From Chamaecrista fasciculata (Eukaryota; Streptophyta; Magnoliopsida; Fabales; Fabaceae): a stretch of 64,000 nt of DNA. Shown one piece after another: positions 22,410 to 35,200 of the stretch. Under the pieces are notes generated by a model that did no database searches, was not told the origin of the DNA, and saw only the letters and a program-made list of their open reading frames with translations. The stretch's first letter is position 1. Every line of letters starts with the position of its first letter. The stretch covers positions 327,552 through 391,551 of the forward strand of contig QANZ01029578.1 of the NCBI GenBank assembly GCA_003254925.1. The letters are read 5' to 3'. Made by a program: the position numbers and the translations under genes.

Positions 22410-23621
22410 GTAATGAAACCGTCCCCTACTTACAAAATCATTTCGTACATGAAACGTTTAATTAACTGAGCATTCTTTGTGTTCCCTGGTTTTCTTCTGC
22501 ATCATGCGTTTTGGACCAAAATAATTAATTGTAATGCCATCACATCACATAGTTACAGCTAGCTTTGGAAGATGCATCTTACTTTGTCTAAAGTGGAAGT
22601 ACTGAGGGATATATGATGAGTGTGCAGTCTCTTTATACCATGTGTTTGTGTTTATATCACTATTCAGTAGTCACTACTATTCAATTTTTATTGTTATATC
22701 TGGTATTGTTCATTAAGAGGTGGATTACTAGAACCCATGTGACCACCCACTGAAGAGAAAATGCATTGGGAATAGGATGGAGTGTTGGTTTTATACTAAG
22801 AAAGATGAAAATGAAAATTAACAAACTAAAAGAAGCTAAAAGGAAATATAGTGATGGGAGAGCGTGGGTGAACAAACGTTACAGTGATCTTGGACTGGTT
22901 GTTGGAGTTCTCTATTTCAGTATAGTTCCAGATAAATATCCAATGGAGATTTTGACTTTTGAGGTCTTTGAACTGATGTTATCAGAAGTGATGATCCTGA
23001 TAGGGTTATCTTCATTGGAATGTGGTCAGCATACAGTCAGTCAAGCTGGTTTAAGCCAATCAGGGCTTGAATTTGATGGTTTTTTTTTTATGCATGATTG
23101 AAAATTTTGCCATTAAACCAGAATTACTTTATTGTCATGCTTGGTCACATGGGAAGGTTAGAAGACATTGAGGTGGTAATATCAAGGCAAATGCTGGGCT
23201 ATCTGGTACACTACTAGGGGTTAGTCATGTTCATTGAAACTTAAACTTGGTAGATTTGCTGCTGAGAGCCTTTTAGAAGTTGAATCACATAATGCCTCCA
23301 ATTATTTTACCTTGTTAATTATCCATTTTGAGGCCGGCAGGTTGGAAATGGTTGAGAGTGAAGGTGCTAATGAGAGAGGAAAAAGGTTGAGAGCTGTCTG
23401 TCAGCATATAAATTATGGGCAGGAATCAGATTCAATAATTTCTCTTAGATGATCCAGCAAAGCTGAGACGTGAAAATTTTCAGATATTATAGAGGACTTG
23501 TCTTTTGCTGCAAATGTAAGCGATAAATTTTACGTGTCTAATATTAAATCTTCAAATTTTGACAATTTATGACTGGAGAGTATCAGAATCTGTTTACAGC
23601 CCACCTGCATATCCATTGTAA

Positions 23622-23785
23622 GGGCGGCCTCAGTGCACAAGGCTCCCACTAGGTGGGGTCTTGGGAGGATCAAGATGTACACAGCCTTACCCTTGTTTTG
23701 TTGAGAGGCTATTTCCAGGATTTGAACACGTGACCTCTTGGTCACCAGGCAGCAACCTTACCGTTGCCCCAAGACTCACCCTCAT
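23622..23785 (-). mobile_element. tRNA-derived SINE with 19-bp target duplication
   Basis: A perfect ACCTGCATATCCATTGTAA repeat lies at 23603-23621 and 23786-23804. On the minus strand the element starts GGGGCAACGGTAAGGTTGC (A box) with a B box GTGTTCAAATCC about 35 nt later, and a body with CCCCACCTAGTGGGA as in Au-type SINEs. It lies inside the proposed 5'UTR intron of the Ycf20-like gene. Confidence 0.9.
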
Positions 23786-24314
23786 ACCTGCATATCCATT
23801 GTAAATAAATCAATTAGCAATGAGTTAGGCAGTTACTGTAAGTTGTGTATCTGAGAGTGCACTTAAGATTTTTGTATTGGTTTAACATTTAGAGCAAAAA
23901 GGTAAAAGCAACATAAACAGGATGTTCCGTCATTAGCTTTGGACTGGTAAATTAAAATAACCTCTGTGTTGCATGCATATATATACATTTACCCCGTAAT
24001 TTGCCATGATACTCAAGAACATTTAACTATTTAAGGTGGAGGATTATATAACATTTGAAAAATAAATTAATAAAGACTAAGGAACGCTTTTCATTGACAA
24101 AAATATATGGACTAGATGACCCATAGTAAATTCCAACTACTACTGCTATTGTTCTAATTGGTAGTTAGTTCTTCTATAGGCTTTTTGTTTCTATGATGCT
24201 CTAGCTGTTATGAATTTTCTTTTGTAGTTTGGAAATGTCTTATTTTACTTCTATCCACATTCTTAGGCTGGCAGGCCTTCCCAACCTTGCTGATTCTTAA
24301 TAGAAGAAAGTTGA

Positions 24315-24773
24315 ATGGCACTGTCAATGAGCTCAATCTCTATAGGCTTCAAAATTGGCTTAACTCCGAAAACTGTAGTTCCTGTTTCTAGAAAGTTTGT
24401 ATCTAGATCCTCTTCTACAAGGTTTCGCATTCAAGCTGTCCAAGAGAATGGTGGACCACGCAGACTTGTCGACATAATTAGAAGAGTGCCTGAGCTATCA
24501 AGAAATTACTTTAAAAGTCCTTCTCGGAGGGCTTTGTTTGGTGGAATCTCCTTGTTGGGTGGGTTCTATGTTGCACAAACCATCTCTTTGTCTTTTGGAG
24601 CTCTAGCAGTCAACGATGTAATAGCTGCTGTGGTATGTGTTCTACTGACTGAATATGTGACCAAATTCTATTACAGCAGGCCAAAGGTTACTTTCCCAAT
24701 TGCACTTCTCAACAACTTTAAAATGGGGTTCACTTATGGTCTCTTCATTGATGCCTTTAAGCTTGCTAGTTGA
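24315..24773 (+). CDS. Ycf20-like protein, plastid-targeted
   Basis: 152 aa in one coding exon. Residues 1-40 are rich in Ser, Arg, Thr and Val and poor in acidic residues, as in a plastid transit peptide. The mature part has the well-conserved block from about residue 61 (LSRNYFKSPSRRALFGG) through FYVAQTISLSFGALAVND and EYVTKFYYSRPKV to GFTYGLFIDAFKLAS. Two hydrophobic segments (about 74-95 and 98-114) and a weaker C-terminal one suggest a thylakoid or envelope membrane protein. Ycf20 is named after an algal plastid reading frame. In land plants the gene is nuclear, and a family member has been linked to non-photochemical quenching, but its exact role is unsettled. A second in-frame ATG at codon 5 makes the start uncertain by a few residues. 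A 5'UTR with introns is likely upstream. Confidence 0.9.
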   Translation: MALSMSSISIGFKIGLTPKTVVPVSRKFVSRSSSTRFRIQAVQENGGPRRLVDIIRRVPELSRNYFKSPSRRALFGGISLLGGFYVAQTISLSFGALAVNDVIAAVVCVLLTEYVTKFYYSRPKVTFPIALLNNFKMGFTYGLFIDAFKLAS

Positions 24774-26640
24774 CCTAATCTTTAAGACCTATAGGCAAGT
24801 TCCCACGACTCCTTATCTTTCTACTCTCTAAAATCTGGTTATGCACTTACCAATCTTGTACATATGAGAAAGTGGCTCCACAATTATTGTTCCATTTCTT
24901 GTATATCATCCATAATTTCTGTAATCTTCAAATTGCATCTTAGCTTCATTCTTTTTATCTTCTATTAGTTCCCTTTATGGTAATTTGTTTGATCATCCAG
25001 GACCTGGGCTTTTTTTTGTTTGAATCTGTTGAAATCAGTTTCAGCTGAAAGTAATAAAATTTTAATAAAATAATACACATGTCAAAAATTAAGGTGGGAC
25101 AAAAATGCAGAAATGTGAGACGTGGGCATTGTTTTATTGGAATTTTATTAATTTATTAATTTTCCAAACCGAGCTTTTCCTCCCTTTTTCTTCTCTTTCA
25201 TAGCAGTTTGGCATGGTTGAGAAATGAATAGATGAAGAGGACTCTAATCTAATGTGGGGCTTATTTGACCCTAATGCACGAGAGACTTGAGTCTCACATT
25301 GAAAGTAAAAGGATTCTTATGTGGGTATTCCAATTCCAAAGGTTCTGTCAAAAGTCAAATCATTTATTTCTCAGATGCTGGAGAAAATGTTGAATTACCA
25401 TGGGTCCTCTAGCAACACACCTTATTGGCAAATTAATTATTGTAGACTAAAATATCATAATGAAATAATTAGAATGTATCAATGTCATGGAATAAGGGTC
25501 TAGGTATCAGGCATCCAACATATTGAGTAACCTTAACCTTTGATGGAGACTTGTTTATTATAATGTATATGGTAAGCAAAACACAGGTTACATCAAAGAA
25601 CATTGGCAGAAATTCTATGGCTATGGTTATTCCTAGAGTTGATATTTATCTCTACATGTTGGGTGATGGTATGAAGCATCTGGATTTTGATAAAAATGTC
25701 AATACAGCTATGTGAAGTAACTATAAGACACTGAAAAAGGTTGTTTTTCTTGGTCGAATTTGGAATGAGGTTTTGATGTTTTTCTGTGAGTGAATGGCTA
25801 TGCAAAAGAAGGAATTTGATGGAGAACAATTCATTATGAAAAGATATAAAAATACTTTTTGTATTTATCTGTCTTTTTTTTTCCTAAAATAATCAGCATG
25901 CCATGTGGGAGGATTTAAATTCCATGAGATATGATGAGTAAAATAACTCCAAAACAAATCATATATATTGTAACGAGTACTATGTTGGGAGATTTTTGTT
26001 GAGTATGGTTCTCCTAGTGAAAACATTATTGTGATGAGTAATACTGTGTAAGTTCTTTAAGAGAATCACACTTTAATGTTGACGATAGAGAACTTAAAAT
26101 TTATGAAATTCTTTACATTTAGAATGTTAGAATGTTAGATAATAGATATACTGTGATGCAAACAAGACTTGTTAGACTGTTAGATATACTGTGATGCTTT
26201 CATATATACTAAAGTAATAATAAACTATTGTCAAATTCATAATTTTCTTAAGGGGCCAACCAAAATATTTTAAAGATCAAAGTGATAGAGAAAGATACAT
26301 GCATCATGGTGTTTTCTGTATTTTATAGTCTTTCAATCCTTGCAACTTCTTTCAAACTAAAAGTAAAGTACTAAAGAAGCATATTAGAATAATGTGTTGG
26401 CTTCTATCTGTCCATCTTTTTTTTTTAATATTAAACTTAAAAAAAGCCAATAAAGGTGATAATCAAAGTTGTAAACTTATCACCTTATTTTCTGCCATGT
26501 GGAACCCACATTTTTCATTTTGGTGCAATGCTTAACTAAAATACTGACTACAGAACACCTTGCCTTCAACTTTATAGCTAGGTAGGTAATATGAGGTTAT
26601 GAACCATAATAATATAGCTAAACTGTATGCGTATAACAAC
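24774..26640. other. 3' flank of Ycf20-like gene and AT-rich intergenic DNA
   Basis: The first 250 bp are probably 3'UTR. Beyond that I see no gene. The frames at 25321-25503 and 25593-25829 lack domains. The stretch 25230-25850 has a near-coding look with several stops and could be an old relic, but I could not identify it. Confidence 0.5.
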
Positions 26641-26654
26641 AACAATAATAATAT

Positions 26655-26830
26655 AATACTACCGACAAGTGTTTAGTGCAGTGGTAAGCGAGCTGCACCC
26701 CAGGTTGAAAGACCTAGATTCAAGCTCAGGAGTCGACATTGTTGAGAGGGCTTTAACTGTTCGCTCCCGGCCTGAATGGGATTAGTCTTCGCCTAGACCG
26801 TTACACCGATAGATGGGGGAAACACATGGT
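26655..26830 (+). mobile_element. SINE-like tRNA-derived repeat
   Basis: GTGCAGTGGTAAGCGAGC resembles an A box, and TAGATTCAAGCTC 35 nt later a B box. The body continues with GCCTAGACCGTTACACC. Boundaries and target duplication are not clear. Confidence 0.5.
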
Positions 26831-26997
26831 TATATCTAAAAGAAAAATAATAATATAATACTAACATGAACAATAAGTTAATGATTACATAAAAAAAAAA
26901 TAGGGTAACTCACTAACTCTAAAAGATGTGCTTTGGGATGGAGAAAACATGTGATGCAAGTTGAAGTTTAAAAAGTCATGTTTTATAATTTATTAAA

Positions 26998-27501
26998 GGG
27001 TGAATAACATTTTGGTATCCTGAGGAATGGACTGATTCCACTTTAGTTCCATGTTTGTTCAAAAGTAACATTTTAGTACTTTGTTCTATTCATCATTTGC
27101 ACGTTGGTAGTCAAAATTATTTTTTGTTATTTTTTATGGAAAAAGCACGTGCAAATCATATGCATGGTAAAAAATACAAAATTCATCCTCCTAAACTCAG
27201 ATTTCATAATTCAGCATGAAAAACAAACACGAAATCATCTGCCTCTAAATACATACTGAATCGTGTTTTTTGGAAGCTAAATCGTGAAATATGAGTTTAA
27301 GATAGTGGATTACGTGTTTTTGACATTGCGCATGATCTGCACGTGCTTTTGCCTATCAAAAGGTAACGGGAAAAAAAAATTTGGGTGCCAAAGTGCTAAC
27401 TAACGGCAAATAGAACAAGATATCAAAATGTCACGTTTAATAGAACAAGGTACCAAAGTGAAACTAGTTCATACCTTAAGGTACGAAAGTGTAATTTACT
27501 C
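26998..27501. mobile_element. Mutator-type foldback element
   Basis: A perfect 9-bp duplication TTTATTAAA lies at 26989-26997 and 27502-27510. The ends are GGGTGAATAACATTTTGG and GAGTAAATTACACTTTCG (read inward), with arms of about 150 bp. The middle contains CACGTGC words in inverted arrangement. No coding capacity. Confidence 0.9.
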
Positions 27502-27651
27502 TTTATTAAATGAAATTTAGTGACAAGTTTAATATAATTTTAAAATTTGTTGATATTGCAGTTATGTATTTGAAGTTGAATTTTAATCAAACAAAATCTA
27601 ATTTGATGAATACTGTTTCATCTCACCGTCATATTCAATGCATTAAAAAAA

Positions 27652-29022
27652 GGGTAAATTACACAAAAGGGCCCTGTGGTTTGACCCATTTTCAGATAGG
27701 GTCCTGTGGTTTAAAAAGTGTCAGATTGGGGGCATGTGGTTTCCTCCGTTAACAAATAGGGTCCCAGGTGGTATTTTCCATCCAAATTAACGGAGTAAAC
27801 TTTAAAATGGATTGTTTTGTAATTTGAGCCTTTTTCCTATTAAAACAAACTAAACTAGGGACTATCTTGCAATTTAAACCAAAATCCAAAAAAGCAAAAC
27901 GTCCTTCTTCTTCTTCGCTACAACACTGGCACTCTCCGCCGCCGCCGCCGTTACTAGCCATGGCTCTCTCTTCGACGCTGAAGCCATGTATTAATGTTTT
28001 GACAGCTCAACTAATTTTCTATGGCCACTACTGTATCATTCGTTTTTCTTGCTTAGTTTCAACCTTGATTCAACTTCTCCACTGTATGGTGAAACGTGAT
28101 ATGCATACTGCTGAAGAACAGAGAAGACAACCATCTCTAAACATATTAAAACATTCTGAATGGCCTCCTCAAGGTGCTCCACATCTAACCAGAAATGTTG
28201 AGTTCGAATGACGCCCAGTGCCACCAAAATCTTCAGCACCACTCCCTGTGTGTGATAAAAGATAGCTCGTTATCATGAGAGTAACAGAACCCAGATGACA
28301 GTGCGATATTAATAAAAATTGTTTGATTAGAAATTATAGGGTAAGGGAAGATGATATGATGCTAAAGAAGAACATTGTGGTAGAGCGAAAAACAAGAGAC
28401 TCATTGGCAAATTTAAGTATGAGACAGTGGATTTGTGCTACGTTATCTCCACATGATCGAAACTAGTGACACGTAAAAGAGAAAGACAGCCATGTTAGAT
28501 TCACACCTAAAAGAAACCCAAATGCACAATGTATATATGAGAATAAGTATCTAAAGAAAAATATAGAACGGAGCTCCAAAATTTCAAATTCAGTACGTTT
28601 GCCAGTTCATTTTTAAGGAAGTTTTAACAATGGAGTGGTCCTTGTTGCTAATGGCGGCGGCGGATGAGGAGAGAGCCATGGTTGGTAATGGCGGCGGCGG
28701 AGGAGGAGAGTGCGAGTGTCGTAGAGAAGAAGAAGAAGAAGGTAGGGTTTGAATGGATTTCTTGGCTAAGGGCTTTTTGCTTTTTTGGATTTTGGTTTAA
28801 ATTACAAAATAGTCCCTAGTTTAGTTTGTGTTAATAGGAAAAAGTCTCAAATTACAAAACAATCCATTTTAAAGTTTACTCTGTTAATTTAGATGGAAAA
28901 TACCACCTGGGACCCTATTTGTTAACGGAGGAAACCACAGGCCCCTAATCTGACACTTTTTAAACCACAGGACCCTATCTGAAAATGGGTCAAACCACAG
29001 GGCCCTTTTGTGTAATTTACCC
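27652..29022. mobile_element. Long-TIR Mutator-type element, 1371 bp
   Basis: Terminal inverted repeats of roughly 330 bp begin GGGTAAATTACACAAAAGG at both ends. A 9-bp duplication TTAAAAAAA flanks the element (27643-27651 and 29023-29031). Each TIR contains, about 300 bp in, an ATG followed by GGC/GAG-rich triplets reading outward, giving matching short Gly/Glu-rich frames (left: minus strand 27961 to 27749; right: plus strand from about 28678). The central 650 bp has no recognisable transposase. Confidence 0.9.
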
Positions 29023-29031
29023 TTAAAAAAA

Positions 29032-29527
29032 ATTGTAACATGTTATTGTTCTATTGACAATTAGATAACAAGCATATAAATGACTTTTTTGATAAAATGA
29101 TGGCTCAAAGATTTGACCCGAGCCACAGTTTAAGGAATCTTAATACATTAAAATTATGTGCGTCGCCAAAGTTAAGGAATCAAAGTTGTTTTTTTTTTTT
29201 TCTAATGCTTTTCGTTTTAAATTTCGTTTTTTTCTTATATATAATTAGATGATTTTACAATCAATTCTTCAAAAAAAAAAGTTAAACACAACGTGTTTCT
29301 TAAATATTTGTGCCATATTTTGAATAAATACAAATCACAACTTATCTTTTTGAAAAAAAAACAATTCAAAACAAATGAAACTGACGACTTATCCAAATAA
29401 AGCCCAAGTCCCTATTTTCTACCCCTTCATTATATTTGTTCGTAATTTGATTACAATTAAAGTTTTTCTTTTTTTCATCAAAGGGGAATAGATTAACAAA
29501 GAAACCAGAAGTTATCCAACACCTATC
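29032..29527. other. AT-rich spacer between two transposons
   Basis: Nothing beyond A and T runs was recognised. Confidence 0.5.
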
Positions 29528-29535
29528 CTACGTGG

Positions 29536-29943
29536 TAGGGATGTCAAAATGGGCTCAAACACGTGGGCCCGGCCCGCTCGTTAAATGGGCAGTCTTGGGC
29601 TTCGAAATATAAGTCCGTTTAAATGCGGGCCTAAATGGGCTGGCCCGCGGGCTTAAACGGGTATGAACAAAAAAAATCTGCACTAGGTAGTAACAAAAAA
29701 AAACAGTTTTGTAAAAAGAAATACATATTTGGCCCAACAATTGTTTTTGGCCTGTTGGCAAAAAAAAATAATAATTTTAGCAAAAAAAAAATAGTTTTAG
29801 TAAAAAAAAATGCCCGCGGACCAGCCCGTTTAGCCCGCGGGCTTTGACGGGCAGTCCGCGAGCATAATTTTCAAAGCCCGTTTTTAAACGGGCTGGCCCG
29901 CCCCAGCCCGCCATGTGGCGGGCCTGCCCGTTTGACACCCCTA
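29536..29943. mobile_element. hAT-like MITE with GC-rich ends
   Basis: Ends are TAGGGATGTCAAAATGGGC and, read inward from the right, TAGGGGTGTCAAACGGGC. The flanks CTACGTGG (29528-29535) and CTTCGTGG (29944-29951) form an 8-bp duplication with one mismatch. Arms consist of many GCCCGCGGGC-type words, and the centre is A-rich. Confidence 0.8.
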
Positions 29944-30018
29944 CTTCGTGGGGTAGCAATCCGCCAATCCCCAAACAATCAGCAATGAAAGGAAGCGAAA
30001 GAAAGGAAGGCAATGACT

Positions 30019-30739
30019 CTAAAAAACAACAAGACTATTACAACTAGTAGAAGCATAATATGCCAATCTGTCTGCAAGAAAATTCCCCTCTCTAAGCACA
30101 TGGAGCACCCTTGCTTGCCTTGATTTAGTGATTTCGAACCTGCAGCAATCAATGACAGCAGAATAGTGATGGAAATCATGTCTAAATTCATCAGAAATTA
30201 ACTTAATGGCATAAGAACAATCAGATTCAATCTCTAAGAAAAGGCATCCTGCATCCATAGCAATTTGAACACCAATAAGAATGGCCCATAATTCAGCTAA
30301 TAAACTAGTTCCACTCCCCAAAGGACAAGCAAAACCTTTGATCCATTTTCCAGAACAATCTTTAATGGCAAGAACCATCAGAATTTAACTTGAACCATCC
30401 TTGAGAAGGAGGCTTCCAACTAACCAAAACCTGATTGCACACAGAAGGCCTCAACTGGATATTGGGGCCAGCAGTAAAAAACCACTCTATAGCCCTGATT
30501 TTTAGCATGAGAAAAAAACAGCACAAGGGAGGAAAGGAGCATTTTGGAAAACTTTTAAGATTTATAATCAACCAAATACTCCAAAGCATATAGGCGAAAA
30601 TACAACCATGAGGAACATCAAGAGCAGAAGATACATTAGAGGTGAGATTGATTTTCAACCAGGTATCAAAATCTGCATGATCAGAGATTTTAGAGACAGA
30701 ATTTAAATATGTGTCGTTAATTAAACTACAATCAGCCAT
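30019..30739 (-). pseudogene. RNase H-like fragment of a LINE retrotransposon
   Basis: Two overlapping minus-strand frames (30362-30739 then 30019-30378) join by a frameshift. The first ends with VSWKPPSQGWFKLNSDGSCH, the usual entry to the plant LINE RNase H (RVT_3) domain. The second continues with the LLAELWAILIGVQIA and EIESDCSYAIKLI segments and ends near HVLREGNFLADRLA. This matches the C-terminal part of a plant non-LTR reverse transcriptase. No RT or endonuclease remains are adjacent, so it is a truncated relic. Confidence 0.75.
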
Positions 30740-30989
30740 AATTTTTGTAAAAAAGATCTATGAATGTATTACTCCATAATTTTTTTAAAAAAATTGCATT
30801 TTCTCACTTGTACTCAACTCTAATGTCTCTCTTTCTCTCTCTCTATATAAAATTAGTTTAATTTGGAAGGAGTTGATTTATAATGCACAAAGTTGTAAAT
30901 TCAAATATTAATCTTGAAATTTGGACAAGTCGGTGGTAGATAGGTCCTTGAATTTTAGAAATTGTACAAGTCGATCCCTGAATTTTGCA

Positions 30990-32320
<1,331 letters not shown>

Positions 32321-33599
32321 TTCTCTATGTTTATAATTAGTTTATAATTTTCGGATGAGAAATATTATCTAGTTATTAATTAAAAAAATTTAACTGAAAT
32401 CCAACTTGCCTAAACTCTATCCTCACAAAATTTCTTATTTGATCGTTAATGTATTAATATTTTCTTAATTTGGTTATTTATAATTTTTTTTTCTCAATTT
32501 GATCCTTTATAAATTATTCAATTATTAATGACACTCCTATTTAATATTTAACTAAATTAGTGATATATATCATAATATTATTATCAATTGAATACAATAT
32601 ATCATTAGTTAATTATATCATCTTTAAACTAACACATGAGTAAATTTTTTTCATATTAACAAAATAAATTTGTAATAAATTTATTACCTAGTGATAATAA
32701 TTAATTATAATGACTAACATTTTTGTATAATCTCTTATATATTTGGCTTCACCATTTAAGCGAAGACTAATTCAATTTAAGTCAGGTCAGATTATAAGAG
32801 TGACAAATCTTTTACATTAGTACTAATCAAAACAAAATAAAAATAATTTTATTATTTATTATTATAGATCGACGAGCATCAATTAAGAGTAAATTGTAAT
32901 TGAATATGTAATTCGAGGTGGTTAAGTATAATTTTTTTTGGTCAAATCATGACAAGTCATGAAAGGAGAACATATAGATCGTGCTCTACAATTGCTAAAA
33001 CGAGGGGAAGGGAGAGTCTACCAAGAAAAAAAAAACACAATAAACAACCATCAACTCTCAAGATCCACACAGATAGTTCTAGACAAGAAAAATAAAAAAC
33101 GAACTACAACAAGCAATAATCCTATTTTTCATAAGGGAGGTAAAACATACCTAAGCAACATACGAGGGTATGAGCAACAATCTCCCTACAACTAGCAAAC
33201 TAAAAAAAAAAAACTCTTTCCCAAAGAACAACAATAGAACATACTCGAAGATTTTATAAAATATTCTTGGATCTTCTTCCATATAACCCACTCTGATTGT
33301 TGTAGATCCGAGAAAAAGTTTAAGAAATCTTGACATCCTCTCTAAGAAAGCTTCATTGTCATCTTCTCGTTAGGGTGTAGAATGCTTTGAGCATCCAGAT
33401 CTTATGAAGAAAATCGTCTATCGCCATTTTCAACAAAAAAAAAAGTTTCTTACTATTGATGAGAGGAGAAAACCCTCACCTATATGTTTCCATAATTTTT
33501 CACATGGGTCAGAAACCTACTTCTAGAAAGCGATTTGCCTTCATTTACTAATTGTCTCAATTAAGTAAAAAAAATTATTTAATAGTTAACACATAATTT
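32321..33599. other. Intergenic DNA, no gene seen
   Basis: AT-rich sequence. The frames at 32959-33195 and 33151-33336 have biased composition and no domain. The block 32940-33560 differs in composition from its flanks and may be an unidentified repeat. Confidence 0.5.
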
Positions 33600-33895
33600 C
33601 AGACATGTCGTATTTAGACTAGATAGATATGATTAACTTTTCTTGTTTGACAGTAAAACCAATTATCAACTTTCAAGATTCGATTTAAACTTTATTTGCT
33701 AACGGTCCCAACTAAATAGAAAAAATACTAATCCAAAGTAGCTTGTAACTTTAGATTTGTTACCACTTTCGGTATTTTCATGACCAATTTGAGAAATTAT
33801 AGACATATATAAAATCAATTTGAAATAAATAAAACATTTATGACCAATTTGAAATCTACCAATACATTTGAGACTAATTTGATATTTTCACCATT
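33600..33895. repeat. Half of a family A foldback element
   Basis: Words such as TTCTTGTTTGACAGT, CGATTTAAACTTTATTTGC, GGTCCCAACTAAATAGA and ATGACCAATTTGA match the right arms of other family A copies. No corresponding left arm is present. Confidence 0.55.
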
Positions 33896-34020
33896 TTTTA
33901 TTGTTTACTTTTTTTAAAAAAAAATTTTAGTCATAGTTCTGGACTTCTGGTGGAGGCGAATCCAATCATCCATACTCCATTACTCCATATACTCCACAGT
34001 TCCTTCCAAGGAAACTTCAA

Positions 34021-34093
<73 letters not shown>

Positions 34094-34120
34094 TAATAAT
34101 AATAATAATAATAATAATAA
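34021..34120. repeat. (AAT)n microsatellite
   Basis: About 33 AAT units with one interruption (ATAATATAAT near 34092). It produces artificial Leu/Ile or Asn open frames. Confidence 0.98.
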
Positions 34121-34179
34121 AAGATATTTTTTTAAAAAATGTCTCGAGACGAAACTTTGTGTTTGAGATGTAAAGGGGA

Positions 34180-34482
34180 CACGTGGCCGACGTTGCTGTC
34201 AATGTTCCGACGATGTGGTCCCCACAGAAAGGCCACGCGTTTCCCGGTATCCTTGCTCGTCAAGTGCGTGTCACGTGGGCCACATTTTTTGTTTCTTTTT
34301 CTTTGGACTTTTCTTTCATTACTCATCACTCCCACCGGCTACCTACTATCGCCGGTTCCCTCTTCCCCTCAATCCTCCCTAACCTTCTCTCTATGTCTAC
34401 CTGACTAGCCGGTTCCCCGCTCTCACCACACTCCACGTGTCCAAGTCATAAAACCCAAGTGGGCCCACATTTGGATGACGTC
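34180..34482 (+). promoter_or_regulatory. G-box/ACGT-element cluster in the distal NF-YA promoter
   Basis: CACGTG occurs at 34180-34185, 34272-34277 and 34434-34439. TGACGTC is at 34476-34482, with further GCCACGCGT and GGGCCCAC words. The stretch is markedly more GC-rich than its surroundings. G-boxes bind bZIP/bHLH factors including ABA-response factors. The nearest downstream transcription unit is NF-YA. Confidence 0.5.
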
Positions 34483-34552
34483 TTCGTTCCCGAAATTTAA
34501 ATAAGAAAAAATAAAGACACTTTAACGAGAGGACTTAGTATTGCTATTATTA

Positions 34553-34998
34553 GAGAAAACTTACTTTTTATCCCTGAATTGTTACTGAGTCTACAATTTA
34601 GTACCTGAGTTGTAGAAAAATATGAATTAGTCCTTCAATTTTACACCATCGTCAATTTTTTTGACTCTGAATTGTAGCAAAATACGAATCAATTCCTGAA
34701 TTTTACACTATCGTCAATGTTTTGGTTTTTGAACTAGTTCTTATTTTCCTACAATTCAATGACCACAAGGTTGACGGTGGTGTAAAATTCAGCGATTGAT
34801 TCCTATTTTCCTACAATTCTAGGACCAAAAAGTTGACGATGATGTAAAGTTCGGAGACCGGTTCGTATTTTTCTACAATTCAGGGACCAAAAGGTTGACG
34901 GTGGTGTACAATCTAAGAACTGATTCGTATTTTTCTATAATTTAGGGGCTAAATTGTTGACTCAATAACAATTTAGGGACCAAAAAGTAGGTTATCTC
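34553..34998. mobile_element. Mutator-type foldback MITE in the NF-YA promoter
   Basis: Ends are GAGAAAACTTACTTTTTATCC and, inward from the right, GAGATAACCTACTTTTTGG. Flanks CTATTATTA (34544-34552) and TTATTATTA (34999-35007) form a 9-bp duplication with one mismatch. The interior holds several GTTGACGnTGnTGTAAA units in both orientations. Confidence 0.75.
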
Positions 34999-35089
34999 TT
35001 ATTATTATTTTATTATATGGTTTCATTATAAATTATAAATTATTATAATAATAATAGTAATAATTATTATTATTATTATTGTTATTAGT

Positions 35090-35200
35090 TCCTTCCTTGT
35101 GCTTCATTGAGAACTGAGAGAGAAATCAGATTGACCCTTGAATTTCTATCATGTTCTGAAGACCCAAAATCTAGGGTTCTCTTTTTTTTGTTTGGTGAGT
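35090..35200 (+). other. Probable 5'UTR exon of NF-YA
   Basis: A pyrimidine-rich leader with GAGAGAGAAATCAG is followed by a possible donor TTTGGTGAGTTC near 35200. The next exon starts at 36752 (TTTTGCAG/GGTTCTG), 12 nt before the ATG. That would make a leader intron of about 1.55 kb. It is inferred from splice signals only. Confidence 0.4.

Noticed and set aside
25230..25860. Possible decayed coding region downstream of the Ycf20-like gene
   Set aside because: Stops in all frames and no recognisable motif; cannot be supported.
27867..28211. 114-codon frame inside the long-TIR element
   Set aside because: No domain; it begins within the TIR and ends in unique filler. No transposase similarity was recognised.
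34017..34202. Poly-Leu/Ile open frame
   Set aside because: It is the translation of the (AAT)n microsatellite and has no gene context.
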